A stretch of DNA of 64,000 bases from Stictocephala bisonia (GCA_035578905.1 JAQJVL010000123.1:1798001-1862000); one strand, 5' to 3'; positions 12,271 through 23,020 are shown, counted from the first letter of the stretch. Numbers and translations are program-made. Notes: a model not told the origin generated them from the letters alone.

Positions 12271-12813
12271 TGCTACGTTAGATAAGACAACTCATATAAA
12301 ACAACCTAATTCTAAAAAAATCATACAAAATAAAATAACAAATTTTTAGAATAAATCTTGCAAGCAATTTACCACTAGTTGTCAGAGGAGCAATAATCCT
12401 TAAGCCACAATTAGTTTATCGAATAGTAAAATTAAATATAGATATGATAACTCCTCCAACAAATGAAAAAGTAGATATGCCTATATAGCCATGGATGTGA
12501 TATTCCAATACTTTTGTTTTCAAATCTGAATGATAAGGTCTATAATCTAATAGGTAGTGTATAGCCAAGCAGACTCATTAGTAATGTTTTAATCAGCTTT
12601 AAACATAATGAATGGGATTGTCAAAAAATGATCACCTAATTTTTATGGATGGAATAATTTATGGTAACTCTAAAACATGAATCACACATAAATGTTGTCT
12701 AAAACTTACTTTTGACCTGACTGATTTTATTAAATATAAAAGCTACACAAACATAATTGTTGTTAGTATTCCATTTCGATACAACAACATGGAATTTACA
12801 TCGTTATGTTTAA

Positions 12814-12940
12814 CACGTTAAGTGCGGAACATTCGGATACAAGGGGTGTGGCTTCGGCACATGAAGTGGACACTCACCCACAGGCCACTCGTAAGCAAGG
12901 AGTAACGCCCCTTGCATCCGAGCGGCCCGCACGCAATGTG
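12814..12940. mobile_element. piggyBac-like MITE, 127 bp
   Basis: TTAA at 12810-12813 and 12941-12944. The imperfect inverted ends span about 35 bp each. The left end starts CACGTTAAGTGCGG and contains TCGGATACAAGGGG. The reverse complement of the right end starts CACATTGCGTGCGG and contains TCGGATGCAAGGGG. The centre is short, so the element is mostly terminal repeat. Confidence 0.8.
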
Positions 12941-12944
12941 TTAA

Positions 12945-13970
12945 AAAACATAAAATTCTGTAAATAAACATATTAAGAAATTAGTTTCCAAATTTTAGCT
13001 TGTATATTTTTGTAGGCTTCACACCTTTGCAAGTTCCTTTCCTTGCAATACGGTTTGCATTTTAATGATCGAGGGAAGAATAAACTTTCTGACAGATTTT
13101 GGGATATAATTGAAGATAGAATGAAACCTCCTCTAAGACTATATAATGCCCTCAGATACAGATGTCTGTGGGAAATAGAATGTTGATGAATGTTTTTTAG
13201 GAAATATCCCGATTTTCAAAGAAGTCATTAAGCATATTTGACTGCCTTAAATATTGTCCATCTAAATTTTAAAGGCTTATTTAGTTAACTAGATATTTCT
13301 CTCTATTAAATTGGAATTTAGAATTTAAAAATGCTGAAATCCATAGTCAAAGCCTCTCACTAAATTCCTCAGGCTAAGCTCTCCTGACCTGAGAAGCCAA
13401 AAGCCAAGATTATAGAGCAAAGCTAAAAACTACAAACTCTCACGTGGCTGAATGCGGGGTTCTCAAGCAGGGCTGCAGGCTGACTTCCCTTTTGAGGCCA
13501 ATATCTTCAAATAAATCCATATATGCAGAAGCAGAACACAAGTTTGAAGGTCTGAGCTCCCTGTAAGGCTATAGGTAAACTAAATTGGGAGGTTATAAAG
13601 TTACATACCCCACAACGTTGTTAACCAAGGCAGAGTCCTTTAATGGGACCAAAGCTAAAATTCCCTCTTATCATAGCAAGGTTTCCCACCAGTATCTCAC
13701 TGGCACTAATTGTCTAGACACTTCTCTATGTTCAATCGCCATTATATATATTGTTGGATCGATCCTTTCGTTCTGGAAAGGCCGTACAAATTCACAATAG
13801 TTCTCACTATCAAACAATTGCAAAAAGCAGTTTATACATATTCAATTCCTTCACAATTTTTGGCTAACATAAATGAACGGCTAACATTTACTTAAAGTTA
13901 ATGTCACTTAATGTATAAAAACAAAGCTTAACAAAGAAAAAAAAATTAATATTAATCCTACTAGACATAC
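12945..13970. other. HMCES intron, no gene recognised
   Basis: Non-coding. One short plus-strand stretch near 13060-13185 translates to a Trp/Arg-rich frame (LSDRFWDIIEDRM, then PPLRLYNALRYRCLW) that could be a decayed coding or LINE fragment. It has no clear boundaries. Confidence 0.35.
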
Positions 13971-14168
13971 CTCAGAATCTTGAGATGCTTTAATAAAATA
14001 TGGCTGTTTAGGTTGCCCCTTTCCTTTAGTAGTTTGCCATTCATAAAATCCTTGACAGCCTATAACACACCTCTGGCCACGCCCAAGAGGTTTACTGTAC
14101 AGCCGAGAGTCTAGCAATCCTTCAATGCGGCAGTTGTTCGTTGTAAGTCCATGAGATTTATAATCACC
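13971..14168 (-). CDS. HMCES: HMCES/SRAP gene, exon 3
   Basis: A 198-nt minus-strand exon (66 codons, phase 0) with acceptor TTAAAG and donor GTATGT. Spliced after the AAG codon that ends the previous exon it reads HKGDYKSHGLTTNNCRIE. It continues to RGQRCVIGCQGFYEW, where the GFYEW Glu (about residue 131) is the conserved SRAP catalytic Glu and the Asn-containing TTNNCR is the family DNA-binding stretch. It ends in QPYFIKASQDSE, matching the 'QPYFI' block of the family. Read on through the intron, this exon would hit a stop, so the splice sites decide the product. Confidence 0.9.
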
Positions 14169-14594
14169 CTTTAACAAAATGAAAAACCTCTAAAAACCAT
14201 ACCAAACCAAACGTAGTGTGGAATCCATCCACATTGTGTAGACAAATTTAACAAGGTAGGAGCTGTTGTGATGAAACTGGGGGTTAGAATATCCCCCATA
14301 AAGTAAACCAATAAAAAAACCTCTACTTGAAAAGAACAAAATAGCCTTCTACAGGCTATTTTGTAGTTTTAAACTTATTTGATTCAACACAGAAATTCAT
14401 AATTTTTTTAGAACTTAGAAATTTAAAATGCATTGCAATTTAAATGTATCTATAATTTTCTGGGCCTGCATAAAAGCAGCTACATTTTTTTGTAGCGATT
14501 TCAACTGGCTAGAGTTGTTTAAACCTTATCAAAGTTACTTGATATTAATGACATTTTTTAAATAGTGAGATAGATATACATTATTAAATTACTA

Positions 14595-14705
14595 ACATTA
14601 TTGCAAATATAACATCCTTGGGAACCATTTTTTCTTCAGCCAAAATACTACGCCAGTTGCTTGTTGCTTTTGAAACGAATATCTTAGTAGCATTTTGTAG
14701 TTCAT
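14595..14705. repeat. Segment paralogous to 15580-15685
   Basis: About 100 bp resembling the segment at 15580-15685. Both contain ACATCCT, then TTTCTTCAG, then CCAGTTGCTTG and then AATATCTT(A/T)GTAGCA in the same order. On the minus strand both can encode related peptides (SNW.SI..EE...P.DVI.AI), but no gene is recognised. The LINE at 14760-15356 has separated the two. Confidence 0.55.
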
Positions 14706-14759
14706 CCTTGTTGATATTAGGGATGTTATAGTACATGATAGATTTACTTAGTCCTTTTA

Positions 14760-15356
14760 TTTACTGGACTTGATGGAAATGAGAGAGCCGATGCACTGGT
14801 TAGGAGAGGGGCAAAGTGCCCTCTGCTGGGGCCGGAGCCGGCTCTTGGTATTCCTTTTCAGAAGGTAAAAGGAAGAATTTACAGGTGGACCTCTGAGGAA
14901 CACGATGGCAAATGGAGGACCGAGTCCGGGCTCAGGCAGTCTCGTGCACTTATCCAAGGACCGGATCGCAGGTACAGCAGAGATCTGCTGAGCTGTAACC
15001 GGGCCAAGGTGAGGGCGGTTACGGGAATACTGACCGGACATAATCTTCTTCACAGACATATGAAGATAATGGGCCTAACAGAAGACTCCACATATAGGCT
15101 TTGTGAGGAGGATGAGGAGAGCTCCATACACATCTTTTGTCATTGTGGAGCTCTCTCATCTCTTAGGCATAGGACTCTGGGTGCCGTTTTTCTGGAATCA
15201 GAGGATATTAGAAGGGCTACACTCGGGGAGATCATGTCCTTCATAAGGGGGACTGGTCTCTTGTAACACTGTCGTCAGGCTCGGGCCGCAAAGGGCCATG
15301 GAGTCTAGGCGGGGTGGGCTTGGTGACAGGACCACAACCCGGTGTATCTAATCTAA
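14760..15356 (+). mobile_element. I-type LINE 3' fragment with RNase H
   Basis: A 5'-truncated non-LTR retrotransposon. The plus-strand frame starts in the end of an RNase H domain (LDGNERADALVRRGA, with the conserved Asp/Glu context). It then has a C-terminal Cys/His knuckle-like region (YRLCEEDEESSIHIFCHCGAL). Together these are typical of I-clade or R1-like ORF2 C-termini. It ends in a GTGTATCTAATCTAATC tail. An 8-bp direct repeat, TCCTTTTA, flanks it (14752-14759 and 15357-15364), consistent with target-site duplication. The same family is found at 33870-34223. Confidence 0.8.
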
Positions 15357-15364
15357 TCCTTTTA

Positions 15365-16535
15365 AGATTGTTTGAAAAAAGTTGCAAGGTAAAATTTGTC
15401 ACCAGAACTATAAGAGAACAAGATTGAAATTTTCTGTTAACCTTAATTGTATTCCATTGCTAAATTAAATCAACTCACTAAAATTTATTTCAAAAGGACA
15501 TATGACAAATTACAATAACTGGTTCAGGACTATTAATATTAAAACACTTCACTCCTGTACAACCGAATATTAATTTTAATTTATTGCCATTATGACATCC
15601 TCGGGAGCAATTCTTTCTTCAGTACATATACTGAGCCAGTTGCTTGAGGAACAAATATCTTTGTAGCACATTATGGGACTGCCAAAACTAACTAGTTGGA
15701 TCGCTGAGTGACAAGATAATAACATAAATGTCAAGTAGCAACTAGATCACAGAACATTGTTCAACTGGATTGGGAACTATGGGAATCTGGGCGTATGAAT
15801 CAATGACAGGGTGGGAGTGGATCAGCTGTCGACAATGTATGATCAGTGTAGCGTCTACTTAGTGCCTATCTTAACCCCTCCCCATTGACCATCCTTACCT
15901 CTTTGTCTTTGCCTGCCATCCTATACAATTGCATCATAGTCACAGTGCTTTTGCAGTTGTTTGAAGTAAACATCACTATTGCTGCTACGAGGAAACCAGT
16001 TTTGTATTATATGATAGCATTTAATTTTCAAACCAAAAAATAAGCTATGCTAATGACACTTCCCACTAAAACAAATCAATTATCTCCTAAATATTCAAGC
16101 AGAGAGACTGGAAGAACTACACTATTGCGCTCCTGCTCAACTACACCACTTTCTGTTCACCATGACACTTTAAAAAAAAAATCATTATCTATAAATGATA
16201 TAGGTCAAATCGTACGTGGTAAAGTTCACCTCTGGGTTGATCTTTTTGAACCTTGGTTGTCGTGACAAACCTTCCATACATGCAAAATTCACTTTTAAAA
16301 TTCCAGATCAATGCAAATCTCCAAAAATTTTGACAACATAGTTGATAACATGTGGCTGATGGTGGGACTTGACACATCGCTAGCGTCCATCCATTCAATG
16401 GACGGGAGACCCTTGTCATAATACAATAAGTCAAACTATTTATTCTTGCAGCTTTTTTTAAATGTCAATGAAATAAAGGGTGAGCCAATGGCAAGAAGTC
16501 TAAATTGTCAGGATTTTGAGCCTGAGTTACTTATT
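15365..16535. other. HMCES intron, no gene recognised
   Basis: A+T-rich intronic sequence. It includes the paralogous segment at 15580-15685. No coding signal is convincing. Confidence 0.5.
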
Positions 16536-16539
16536 TATT

Positions 16540-16800
16540 TTTAAAAAGTTCTATTTATTTAATTGTAAGACGCTGATCGTCAAGATATGGCAAATATGAA
16601 TTTAGAATAATAGTGATGAGTGTAGATAGGCGAATGTAGTCATTGTAACAAATTAAGGCCAACTATTCCTTAGAAAATGTCACTAATTAATAACCGAATG
16701 ACATATGAATAGCCAGTGGTTACCAGCTGATCCTTTTTAATCTGATTGGGATCAAACTGAGAACCTTTAGCTTATTAAGCTGGGATTTAATAAGCTACTG
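16540..16800 (-). repeat. tRNA-derived SINE, diverged copy
   Basis: Same family as 41860-42115. Shared body: AAGATATGG, TGTAGATAGGCGAATGTAG, CCAACTATTCCTTAGA and ATTAATAACCGAATGA, then the head with CAAACTGAGAACCTTTAGCTT. On the minus strand the head is the A-box and B-box region of a tRNA-like promoter, here more decayed than in the other copy. Confidence 0.65.
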
Positions 16801-16940
16801 ACCAATTTACAAATGATTTATTTGGCCACTAAGCATACAAAGTGCAATAGGCTACGTCAAAGTACAATAATACTTACAAACAGTTGGTACAACTGTTGTA
16901 TACAAAACAACAACATACCTTCAGCAGGAACTAATTAAAG

Positions 16941-17231
16941 TTAAATATACGTAAGTAGGCTAGTGTGGTCAGCCTCCACAAATTCAGAAAGGCTATATAG
17001 CGGATGATCCAATAGCCAAGATTTAAGAACCATTGCAAATTTATTTTTTGGTAGTGATCTTTCCAGTTCAGGAAGGAAGTTAAAATACTTTTTACCTGTT
17101 ACAAGATAACAGTTTAAGGATTTGCTTGGCCTATATCTATTACAAAACAGATTAAGTCTACTTCTAGTTCTATGGCTATGTGCAAGTTCATTGGTGATCA
17201 AAACAGTCTCCACAGATTTTATATCTAACAA
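16941..17231 (-). mobile_element. LINE ORF2 C-terminal fragment
   Basis: A minus-strand frame of about 96 codons ending a Jockey/CR1-like ORF2. It has HSHRTRSRLNL, then TGKKYFNFLPE (the '..G...FN.LP..' block), then MVLKSWLLDHPLYSLSEF (the 'LK.WL....FYS..EF' tail). Only this tail is present, and a TA microsatellite lies directly upstream of it. Confidence 0.65.
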
Positions 17232-17235
17232 ACAT

Positions 17236-17238
<3 letters not shown>

Positions 17239-17290
<52 letters not shown>
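17239..17290. repeat. (TA)n microsatellite, about 26 units
   Basis: Uninterrupted TA dinucleotides for about 52 bp. Confidence 0.98.
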
Positions 17291-17291
<1 letters not shown>

Positions 17292-18008
17292 TATAAATGG
17301 TTAATATCTTGAACTTCAAACGGACAGATAGCACTGGTTTAAATCCGGCCTGGACTGGAAATATTTATAAGTAATGTACACCTTATACTGTACTGTCACT
17401 TTGTCTGAATAAGTTCCCTAATCTCTATTGGGTATGGGCAGTTTAAAATTAAGAAGTAGATCAGTCCCTTCATAAAAAAAGAATAAAATAATAAAACAAA
17501 ACCATTACTGTTTCAAGTTTAGGTAACTACAGTTTTTAACTACATCACAAAATACTAAAACTTAGAAATGGGTAAAGAATTGGCTATATTTTCACTAGAA
17601 ATACTTTTCATTCCACAGAACTCACATTTTGTTTACAAACAAATCTGAAAAACCAATGTCACTACTATAGTATATTTGGCATGATTTTGTTACTTTGAAT
17701 GATTTTCAAACACCTTTCTATTAATTTGACATGTTTTTAACGCTAAACAAAAAATTAAAAACTATTTTGGTATATGACAATAATATGACATCAAATTTCC
17801 AACATATAAATGATTAGTAATTTGTCTTTTGGACATTTCTGGCAGGTTACAAGATATTTTTGCTATGTATTTTACTGAAAACACATTTTCAGCAAAAATA
17901 TAAAAATTGGGAAATTAGATTTTGGTAGTAGCAAATTAAAACATTGTTAAGGTTTCCTTGAAGCAATATGTCAAAAATCCTTTCTATTTTATGAGATACC
18001 ATTTTTAC
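17291..18008. other. HMCES intron 2, 5' part
   Basis: A+T-rich intron sequence with no gene or clear element. Confidence 0.5.
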
Positions 18009-18252
18009 CTTGTGCCATGGTGGAATCATGCCCCACATCATCGGCTTGATAATCCTTGAAGTCATTCCAACAGATGTCAGTTCATGATCTTTAGAAATCA
18101 ACACGGGTATTACTTCAGTTGGTGCTATATTTGTAGATGGAGAATATGTCAAGCCACAGTTGTTTGTATCAATCCAGTCTGGTTGTACAAATGTTTTCTT
18201 GTGAGGGTCCACATAGCTAGTTGCCTTTCGATAGTCAGGACGACACATATGA
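18009..18252 (-). CDS. HMCES: HMCES/SRAP gene, exon 2
   Basis: A 244-nt minus-strand exon. Acceptor TTTTTCAG and donor GTAAAA. Its first base completes the Cys codon begun in exon 1, and its last codon is AAG. It encodes HMCRPDYRK, then YSPSTNIAPTEVIPVL (the family 'PS.N..P....PV' block), then IIKPMMWGMIPPWHK (the diagnostic SRAP 'I..M.WGL.P.W.K'). Residues about 8-88 of the protein. The internal ATG at 18248 is not the start, because the SRAP fold needs the N-terminal Cys supplied by exon 1. Confidence 0.92.
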
Positions 18253-18844
18253 CTGAAAAATTGGTAATGCCTTTTTATTATAAAAAATTTTTAGAAAAAT
18301 TCAAATAACATAAAATAATATATGTGCAGCTCTTTGAGATAAAATTTAAGAAACACAATGAGAACATTATTCAGTAGACAGGAACTATATTGACATAAGA
18401 TTCAACCACACACAAAAATACAATTAGAACTTAAAGAATGTTTGTACAAAATACAGAGGTTGAGTTATTATAATAGCTATTTTTAGCCATGAATACAACT
18501 GGTATTAAAGAGATATATATATATATACCGTATCTTAAAAACTCATCTCAAGTAAGAGCTGATATTTAACTGCGGTAATTTATTAGTTAGGCCTAGCTAT
18601 ATACTAAGCTTGTTAATGTATTCCACAAACTCAATCTTAATTGGGAATAGGCCTATATAAATAAATGTGAGGCAACTTTTGGAATCTTTATGGATATGTA
18701 TTTCAACAGTATATTACATAATAAATTACAGCAGATGTTAGCTAATTTTGGTCTAAATGAGACATATGCTTGTCTTGGTTTCAGTCACACCTTGCTAACA
18801 CTTCGTTGAGATCATTTATTTTGATAACTGTCATAAAAAAGTAA

Positions 18845-19120
18845 CTTTCCAATCTAAACTGAAAAAAGTAAAATGTGGTGTTCCGCAGGGTTCTATATTG
18901 GCACCATTGCTCTTTATTGATTACCTACTTATTTGGAATTCCAAGAGTTATGGGCCAGTCAGCTTAGTTAAGTAAAACTTTATGCTGATGATATGTGTCC
19001 AAATCTCCAATAATAATTAAAAAAAACTCCAAATATCATTATTTACATGTTTATCAGAAATTAATGCCAAAGATGCTAAAAACGTCAAGATTTAAGAGGA
19101 GTGCATAATACAGATTACTA
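18845..19120 (+). mobile_element. Decayed LINE RT fragment
   Basis: A plus-strand frame with KVKCGVPQGSILAPLLF (the RT 'GVPQGS.L.P.LF' motif) followed after a break by LYADDM (the YADD catalytic motif). Several stops and frameshifts. It sits in HMCES intron 1. Confidence 0.75.
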
Positions 19121-19147
19121 GACTACTATTATTTATTTTGTACATAC

Positions 19148-19167
19148 CATGATATTCGTCCACACAT
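19148..19167 (-). CDS. HMCES: HMCES/SRAP gene, exon 1 (start codon)
   Basis: A 20-nt minus-strand coding exon: ATGTGTGGACGAATATCATG followed by a GTATGT donor. It encodes M-C-G-R-I-S plus two bases of a Cys codon, completed by the first base of the exon at 18252. SRAP proteins begin with Met-Cys-Gly-Arg. After removal of Met the Cys (Cys2) forms the covalent link to abasic sites, so this exon carries the catalytic nucleophile. The joined product starts MCGRISCHM, close to the human MCGRTSCHL. The role of the family is shielding abasic sites in single-stranded DNA at replication forks. No other MCGR start was seen in phase upstream. Confidence 0.8.
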
Positions 19168-19579
19168 GTTGGGGTTATTCTTTAAACTGAATAATTTTGT
19201 TAGGCTTAAGCCTCATAAGTTTTGCTTACCACTGGATTAGTTAATTCACAAAAAAAAAAATTAATTTCATAGGCTTTGGGGCCAAATCACAAAAACTTAG
19301 TCCACTGATTGTGCCTGAAGAAGACTATATTTTCAATTATCTAATTTGTTTCCTAAATATACCCCATATTACTTTGGTATTTTAAATCTTATTAGACCTA
19401 GACCTGCAATTTAATAAAATTAGATTAGGTTAAATTTACACCATAATAAAAACATTGGGTAAGATAAGAACGTAAATAATTTACGAACAATTGATTAATA
19501 ACTGTAAAACTGTTGTAACACTGCAAAACTGTGACATTTATATTACCCTTAATTTTCGTATTACTATTACAAACTATCA

Positions 19580-19625
19580 TTGATTTTACTATATGAAGTG
19601 TATGTATGTATAGTAAAATCAATTT
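19580..19625. repeat. Hairpin with ATTGATTTTACTATA arms
   Basis: Inverted 15-bp arms ATTGATTTTACTATA and TATAGTAAAATCAAT around a 16-nt loop. The same arms with a different loop occur at 56289-56322. Just outside, an ATCATTGAT/ATCAATGAT pair suggests a further inverted extension. Confidence 0.85.
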
Positions 19626-19834
19626 AATCAATGATACTATATTTCACAGTTTACATAATCAGGCAACAATAATACAATTCAAAACTGAACAACAAAAAAT
19701 ATCAATTCCTCTAGCGCGAGGCACTAAGCAGCAAGCAAATATTCCAAATCAAATTTTTATTTTGATTGAACCCCAGCTGATGGACTCGTAGAGTTTTTTT
19801 TTTACACTTTTATTCCTGACTCAATATTTGCATA

Positions 19835-19860
19835 TTGTTATAATAGAAGGTCTATGATAG
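19835..19860. repeat. Hairpin-family end (AGAAGGTCTATGATA)
   Basis: TATAATAGAAGGTCTATGAT here also occurs near 20635, and with one change near 21375. Its reverse complement occurs at 20606 and 21747. It marks the left side of the nested block ending near 21395. Confidence 0.75.
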
Positions 19861-20054
19861 TTCACTCCGGAGTTATAATGACTCGGAACTAGTTCCGCGG
19901 AGTAGTTCCAACTCCGAACGTCGTTCCAGTTCAACGTGGAGCGAAGCTCAAGTGAGTCGCTCCGAGTGGATGCGCGCGCATCACGTACTTCACTCCTTTG
20001 TTTTGATCGTTCCAACAACTCCGGAACTATGTTAGTTCCATGGAGTGGGGAACT

Positions 20055-21002
20055 AGTGATGGGATTAGCGAATACTTTTGAATAGCGAATACTCTGTATT
20101 CGTATACACAGTAGTATTCGAATAGTATTCGAATAAAAAAGTATTCACTACTTTTTCTATTACTGTACTTGTTATAACTCTATTCAAGTCACTTCCCCTC
20201 CCCGCCCCATACATTTTGCCTGTCCAGACCTGTACGTTTGACAGACAGTAACGTATTTGATATTTCTGTTTCTATTATTCGTGTGTCAGTAGTCAGTGCT
20301 GCGTCTCTTTAAATAAGAAAATAAGTGTAAAAAAGTGTAAAAATAAGTCTATATAGTTAAAAATAATTATACATATTATTATATTGTTTGAAATGTACTT
20401 TATACGGATTGGTCATCACGTTGATATTCGCTGAACTGAGGACAATAAAGTAAGTACAATTACAATAATTCTTAGAATACATTTTATATTAATATTACTA
20501 AAACCAATTTTAAATATATTATATTAAACACTTGTAAACATTTTACATGTTTTCTGAATAATTTCTAATAATATAAGTAATATGAATTATATTAATATTA
20601 GCATAGACCTTCTATTCTATTCTATACCTATGGTATAATAGAAGGTCTATGATATTAGTCTTGTTATGCATATTTTATCATGCATGTAATTGCATCAAAT
20701 TAATAATTAAGTCCCGCTATATTCGTTTGACTTGAGACTAATGTAGTGAATAGTAGCAGTAAAGGAATAGTATTCATTATTGCTTTTGAATACTGCAAAC
20801 GGCAGTAGTGGATTCAAAAGAGCTTCTGAATACTATTCAGTTCAAGTATTCGCTACAGTTGTGTGAGTCGTGACTCGTGAGATTGCGTTCGAAAGTATTC
20901 GTTTAGAGGAGTATTCGCTACTTTTACAAGTATTCGAATATACGAATACTAAAGGACTATTCGAATAGTTTGAATACTTCGAATACGAATACCCCATCAC
21001 TA
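20055..21002. mobile_element. hAT-type non-autonomous element, 948 bp
   Basis: Ends TAGTGATGGG at the left and CCCCATCACTA at the right are inverted. They are flanked by an exact 8-bp duplication TGGGGAAC (20047-20054 and 21003-21010). The terminal regions are packed with GTATTCGAATA-type palindromic motifs. No transposase inside. An 8-bp duplication with TAGTGATGGG ends is typical of hAT MITEs. It sits inside the outer element at 19861-21370, and itself contains the hairpin at 20606-20652. Confidence 0.85.
20606..20652. repeat. Imperfect CATAGACC hairpin
   Basis: CATAGACCTTCTATT at the left and the reverse, GGTATAATAGAAGGTCTATG, at the right, around a short irregular loop. It belongs to the family seen perfectly at 21745-21791. 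Confidence 0.75.
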
Positions 21003-21371
21003 TGGGGAACTACGTCGACACTGCAGCCGCTCTGACAGTGGTTGCGCGCGCATCTCGTTCTCACTCCTTTCTGTTGATAGTTCCAAAAAGATAGAAACTA
21101 ACATATGATTTTTAGGTTATATTCAGCTAACAATTTGAACTATGTATTTTATTTAATTATTTTACAAAGAAAAAGTATGGATGTCTTATTAATTTTCCAG
21201 CAGAAAGTAAAGTATTGTATATTTTATATGCGTATATTTATGACATATAATACTCATTTATTCTAGTTCCGAAATGAACTAGTTCCGCACTAGCACTCGG
21301 AGTTGGAGCTGTAACTCCTTAACCGGAGTAGTTCCTTTGTTGTCGTTCACTCCGGAGTTACCCATCTCTAA

Positions 21372-21395
21372 TTGGTATAGTAGAAGGTCTATGAT
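21372..21395. repeat. Hairpin-family end, variant
   Basis: TATAGTAGAAGGTCTATGAT, one base different from the other copies. It directly follows the outer element's CCCATCTCTA end. Confidence 0.7.
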
Positions 21396-21397
21396 AC

Positions 21398-22045
21398 TAG
21401 CTGTACCCGCCCGCTTCGCCGGTCATAATATTGAGTTTGATTTAGAACCTAATGGCTGAAAGAATTCGAGCATTTTTGCTTCTTCTACCAATATTAAATT
21501 TTTTTGGAGGCATGTCATAAAAAGTAAACTGCAAAACAAATAATTATTTATTTTTAATTTTCACGTTTCACCACATGTTTTAATTACCGAGGAAAAAGGT
21601 TAACACCAAATACAGATCACCTGATCAAGTAAAAGTAGTGTGTGCTACACTCTCAAGGTGAAATGTAGAACTACAATAAATCAAAACATATACAGTACTG
21701 TTGTTGTGAGAACTTCAATCTGCTTATGGCATGTTAAACCATAGACCTTCTATTATACCTTCTTAGGTATAATAGAAGGTCTATGGTTAAACTACATTAA
21801 ACCACACAGTCATATATTTTTGTAAACAATTCAGATTCTCCATTTGAATAACATGGGATCTTTAGGAGCCCGTGGGGCGGGACCCTGTGGACGGATCTGC
21901 ATCAAACTTCACAGAAACCATTTCGGGAGTATACAGGACAACATCCTAAAGTTTAATGGCGATCGGTTGGATGGTTTGGCAGCGCATAAACTTCAAACAT
22001 ATATATATATACAAACATCCTCTTTTATAAATATAGATACACAGA
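21398..22045. repeat. Interspersed repeat (CCCGCCCGCTTCGCCGG)
   Basis: Begins AGCTGTACCCGCCCGCTTCG, a start seen in dispersed insect repeats. It includes GGCGGGACCCTGTGGACGGA, ATCAAACTTCACAGAAACCA and a tail with TATATATATATACAAACATC and CTTTTATAAATATAGATA. It is interrupted by the hairpin at 21747-21791. It looks like the 3' part of a retroposon, but the class cannot be settled by eye. Confidence 0.5.
21746..21787. repeat. CATAGACC hairpin, near perfect
   Basis: CATAGACCTTCTATTATACC, a 6-nt loop, then the exact reverse complement. The flanking A-C-C and G-G-T-T extend the pairing. It is one of at least four related sites between 19.8 and 21.8 kb. Confidence 0.9.
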
Positions 22046-22429
22046 AAATGTACCAGGTGGAATAATAACATTATCGGGTTCGCTCATATATGAGTCACCC
22101 TGTAACATGAATAACAATCAGTAAACAAAAAAATATATAACATATTTAAGTAAGTTAAATAAACAAATAAGTGTTACATAGAAATGGCTATAAATCAGTC
22201 TTATCACGTCTTGAGGATGTCTGGCTTTCAAACGCCTGTGCAAAGTAGGTTCTCCAATGTAATAGCTAATAGCTGCTGGAACATTTTCTAAGTTTGCCAT
22301 GAACTTACGACAACTTCTTTTAATAAAAGCATTAATGGTATCGAGTTCAAATTCTACATGCAGATGAGAGTTACATCAAATGGACTATTAACTGCAATTC
22401 TTAAAACTTTGTTTTGGAAAATTTGAATC

Positions 22430-23020
22430 TTTTTCAGTTTGCCGGAAGAAATGCACATTCCCCAAACTGGACAGGCACACTAATTAACGGCCGAAGAATT
22501 GTTTTATATTTAAAAAATGTGCATTCCGGTTTTAAAGATGACTTTCTGTTTATTATAGGAAATAACATGGATAGACGTGCGTATGCTTGAGTAAGTTTGT
22601 TGTTTACGTGAAGATTCCAGTTTAATTTTTTATCGAGGTAGACACTTAAATATTTTATGCCTTGATCATCAGGGTTCCAAGGAATTGAAGTATTTTCAAT
22701 AGCAACTTCAGGTGGCAAAATATACTTCCTCAAAGAGAAAACCTTTGTTTCACATTTCAATGGATTTAACGATAGTCTCCAGCTTTTAAACCAATCGGTC
22801 AGAGTTGTAACGCTGAATTGTAAAGAATTTACGGCTTGGTTGATGTCAATGTGCTGGGTATTAAAACCCTGTCATTAGCATAAAGAGAGATAGTAGCCTG
22901 AGGAAGCTCAGGAATATCAGACATGTATAAGTTAAAAAGAAGAGGTCCCAGTATTGGCCTTGAGGAACACCTGCGCCTATTGGACGAACTCAGGAAAGTA
23001 TGTAGTTGAGTTTGACACAA
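22430..23020 (-). mobile_element. LINE RT fragment (YADD changed to YAND)
   Basis: A minus-strand Jockey/CR1-like RT piece. The first part (near 22990-22870) has RPILGPLLFNLYMSDIP, then LYAND where the catalytic YADD is expected, so the motif is mutated. The second part (22760-22434) has KYLSVYLDKKLNWNLHV (the 'YLG..LD..L.W..H' block) and continues to the thumb. A frameshift separates the two. Confidence 0.8.

Larger units (their letters stand above)
19861..21370. mobile_element. Outer element with CACTCCGGAGTTA ends
   Basis: The segment GTTCACTCCGGAGTTA is present at both 19859 and 21346, and both flanks are rich in ACTCCG, GGAACTAGTTCCGC and GGAGTAGTTCC. The right edge ends CCCATCTCTA, which resembles a hAT-type terminus (TAGAGATGGG inverted). 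The matching left terminus is missing and replaced by the AGAAGGTCTATG sequence. The middle is interrupted by the 948-bp element at 20055-21002. No ORF of transposase size. The classification is tentative. Confidence 0.55.

Noticed and set aside
18084..18308. Plus-strand ORF over HMCES exon 2
   Set aside because: Shadow of the SRAP exon, which has matching splice phases.
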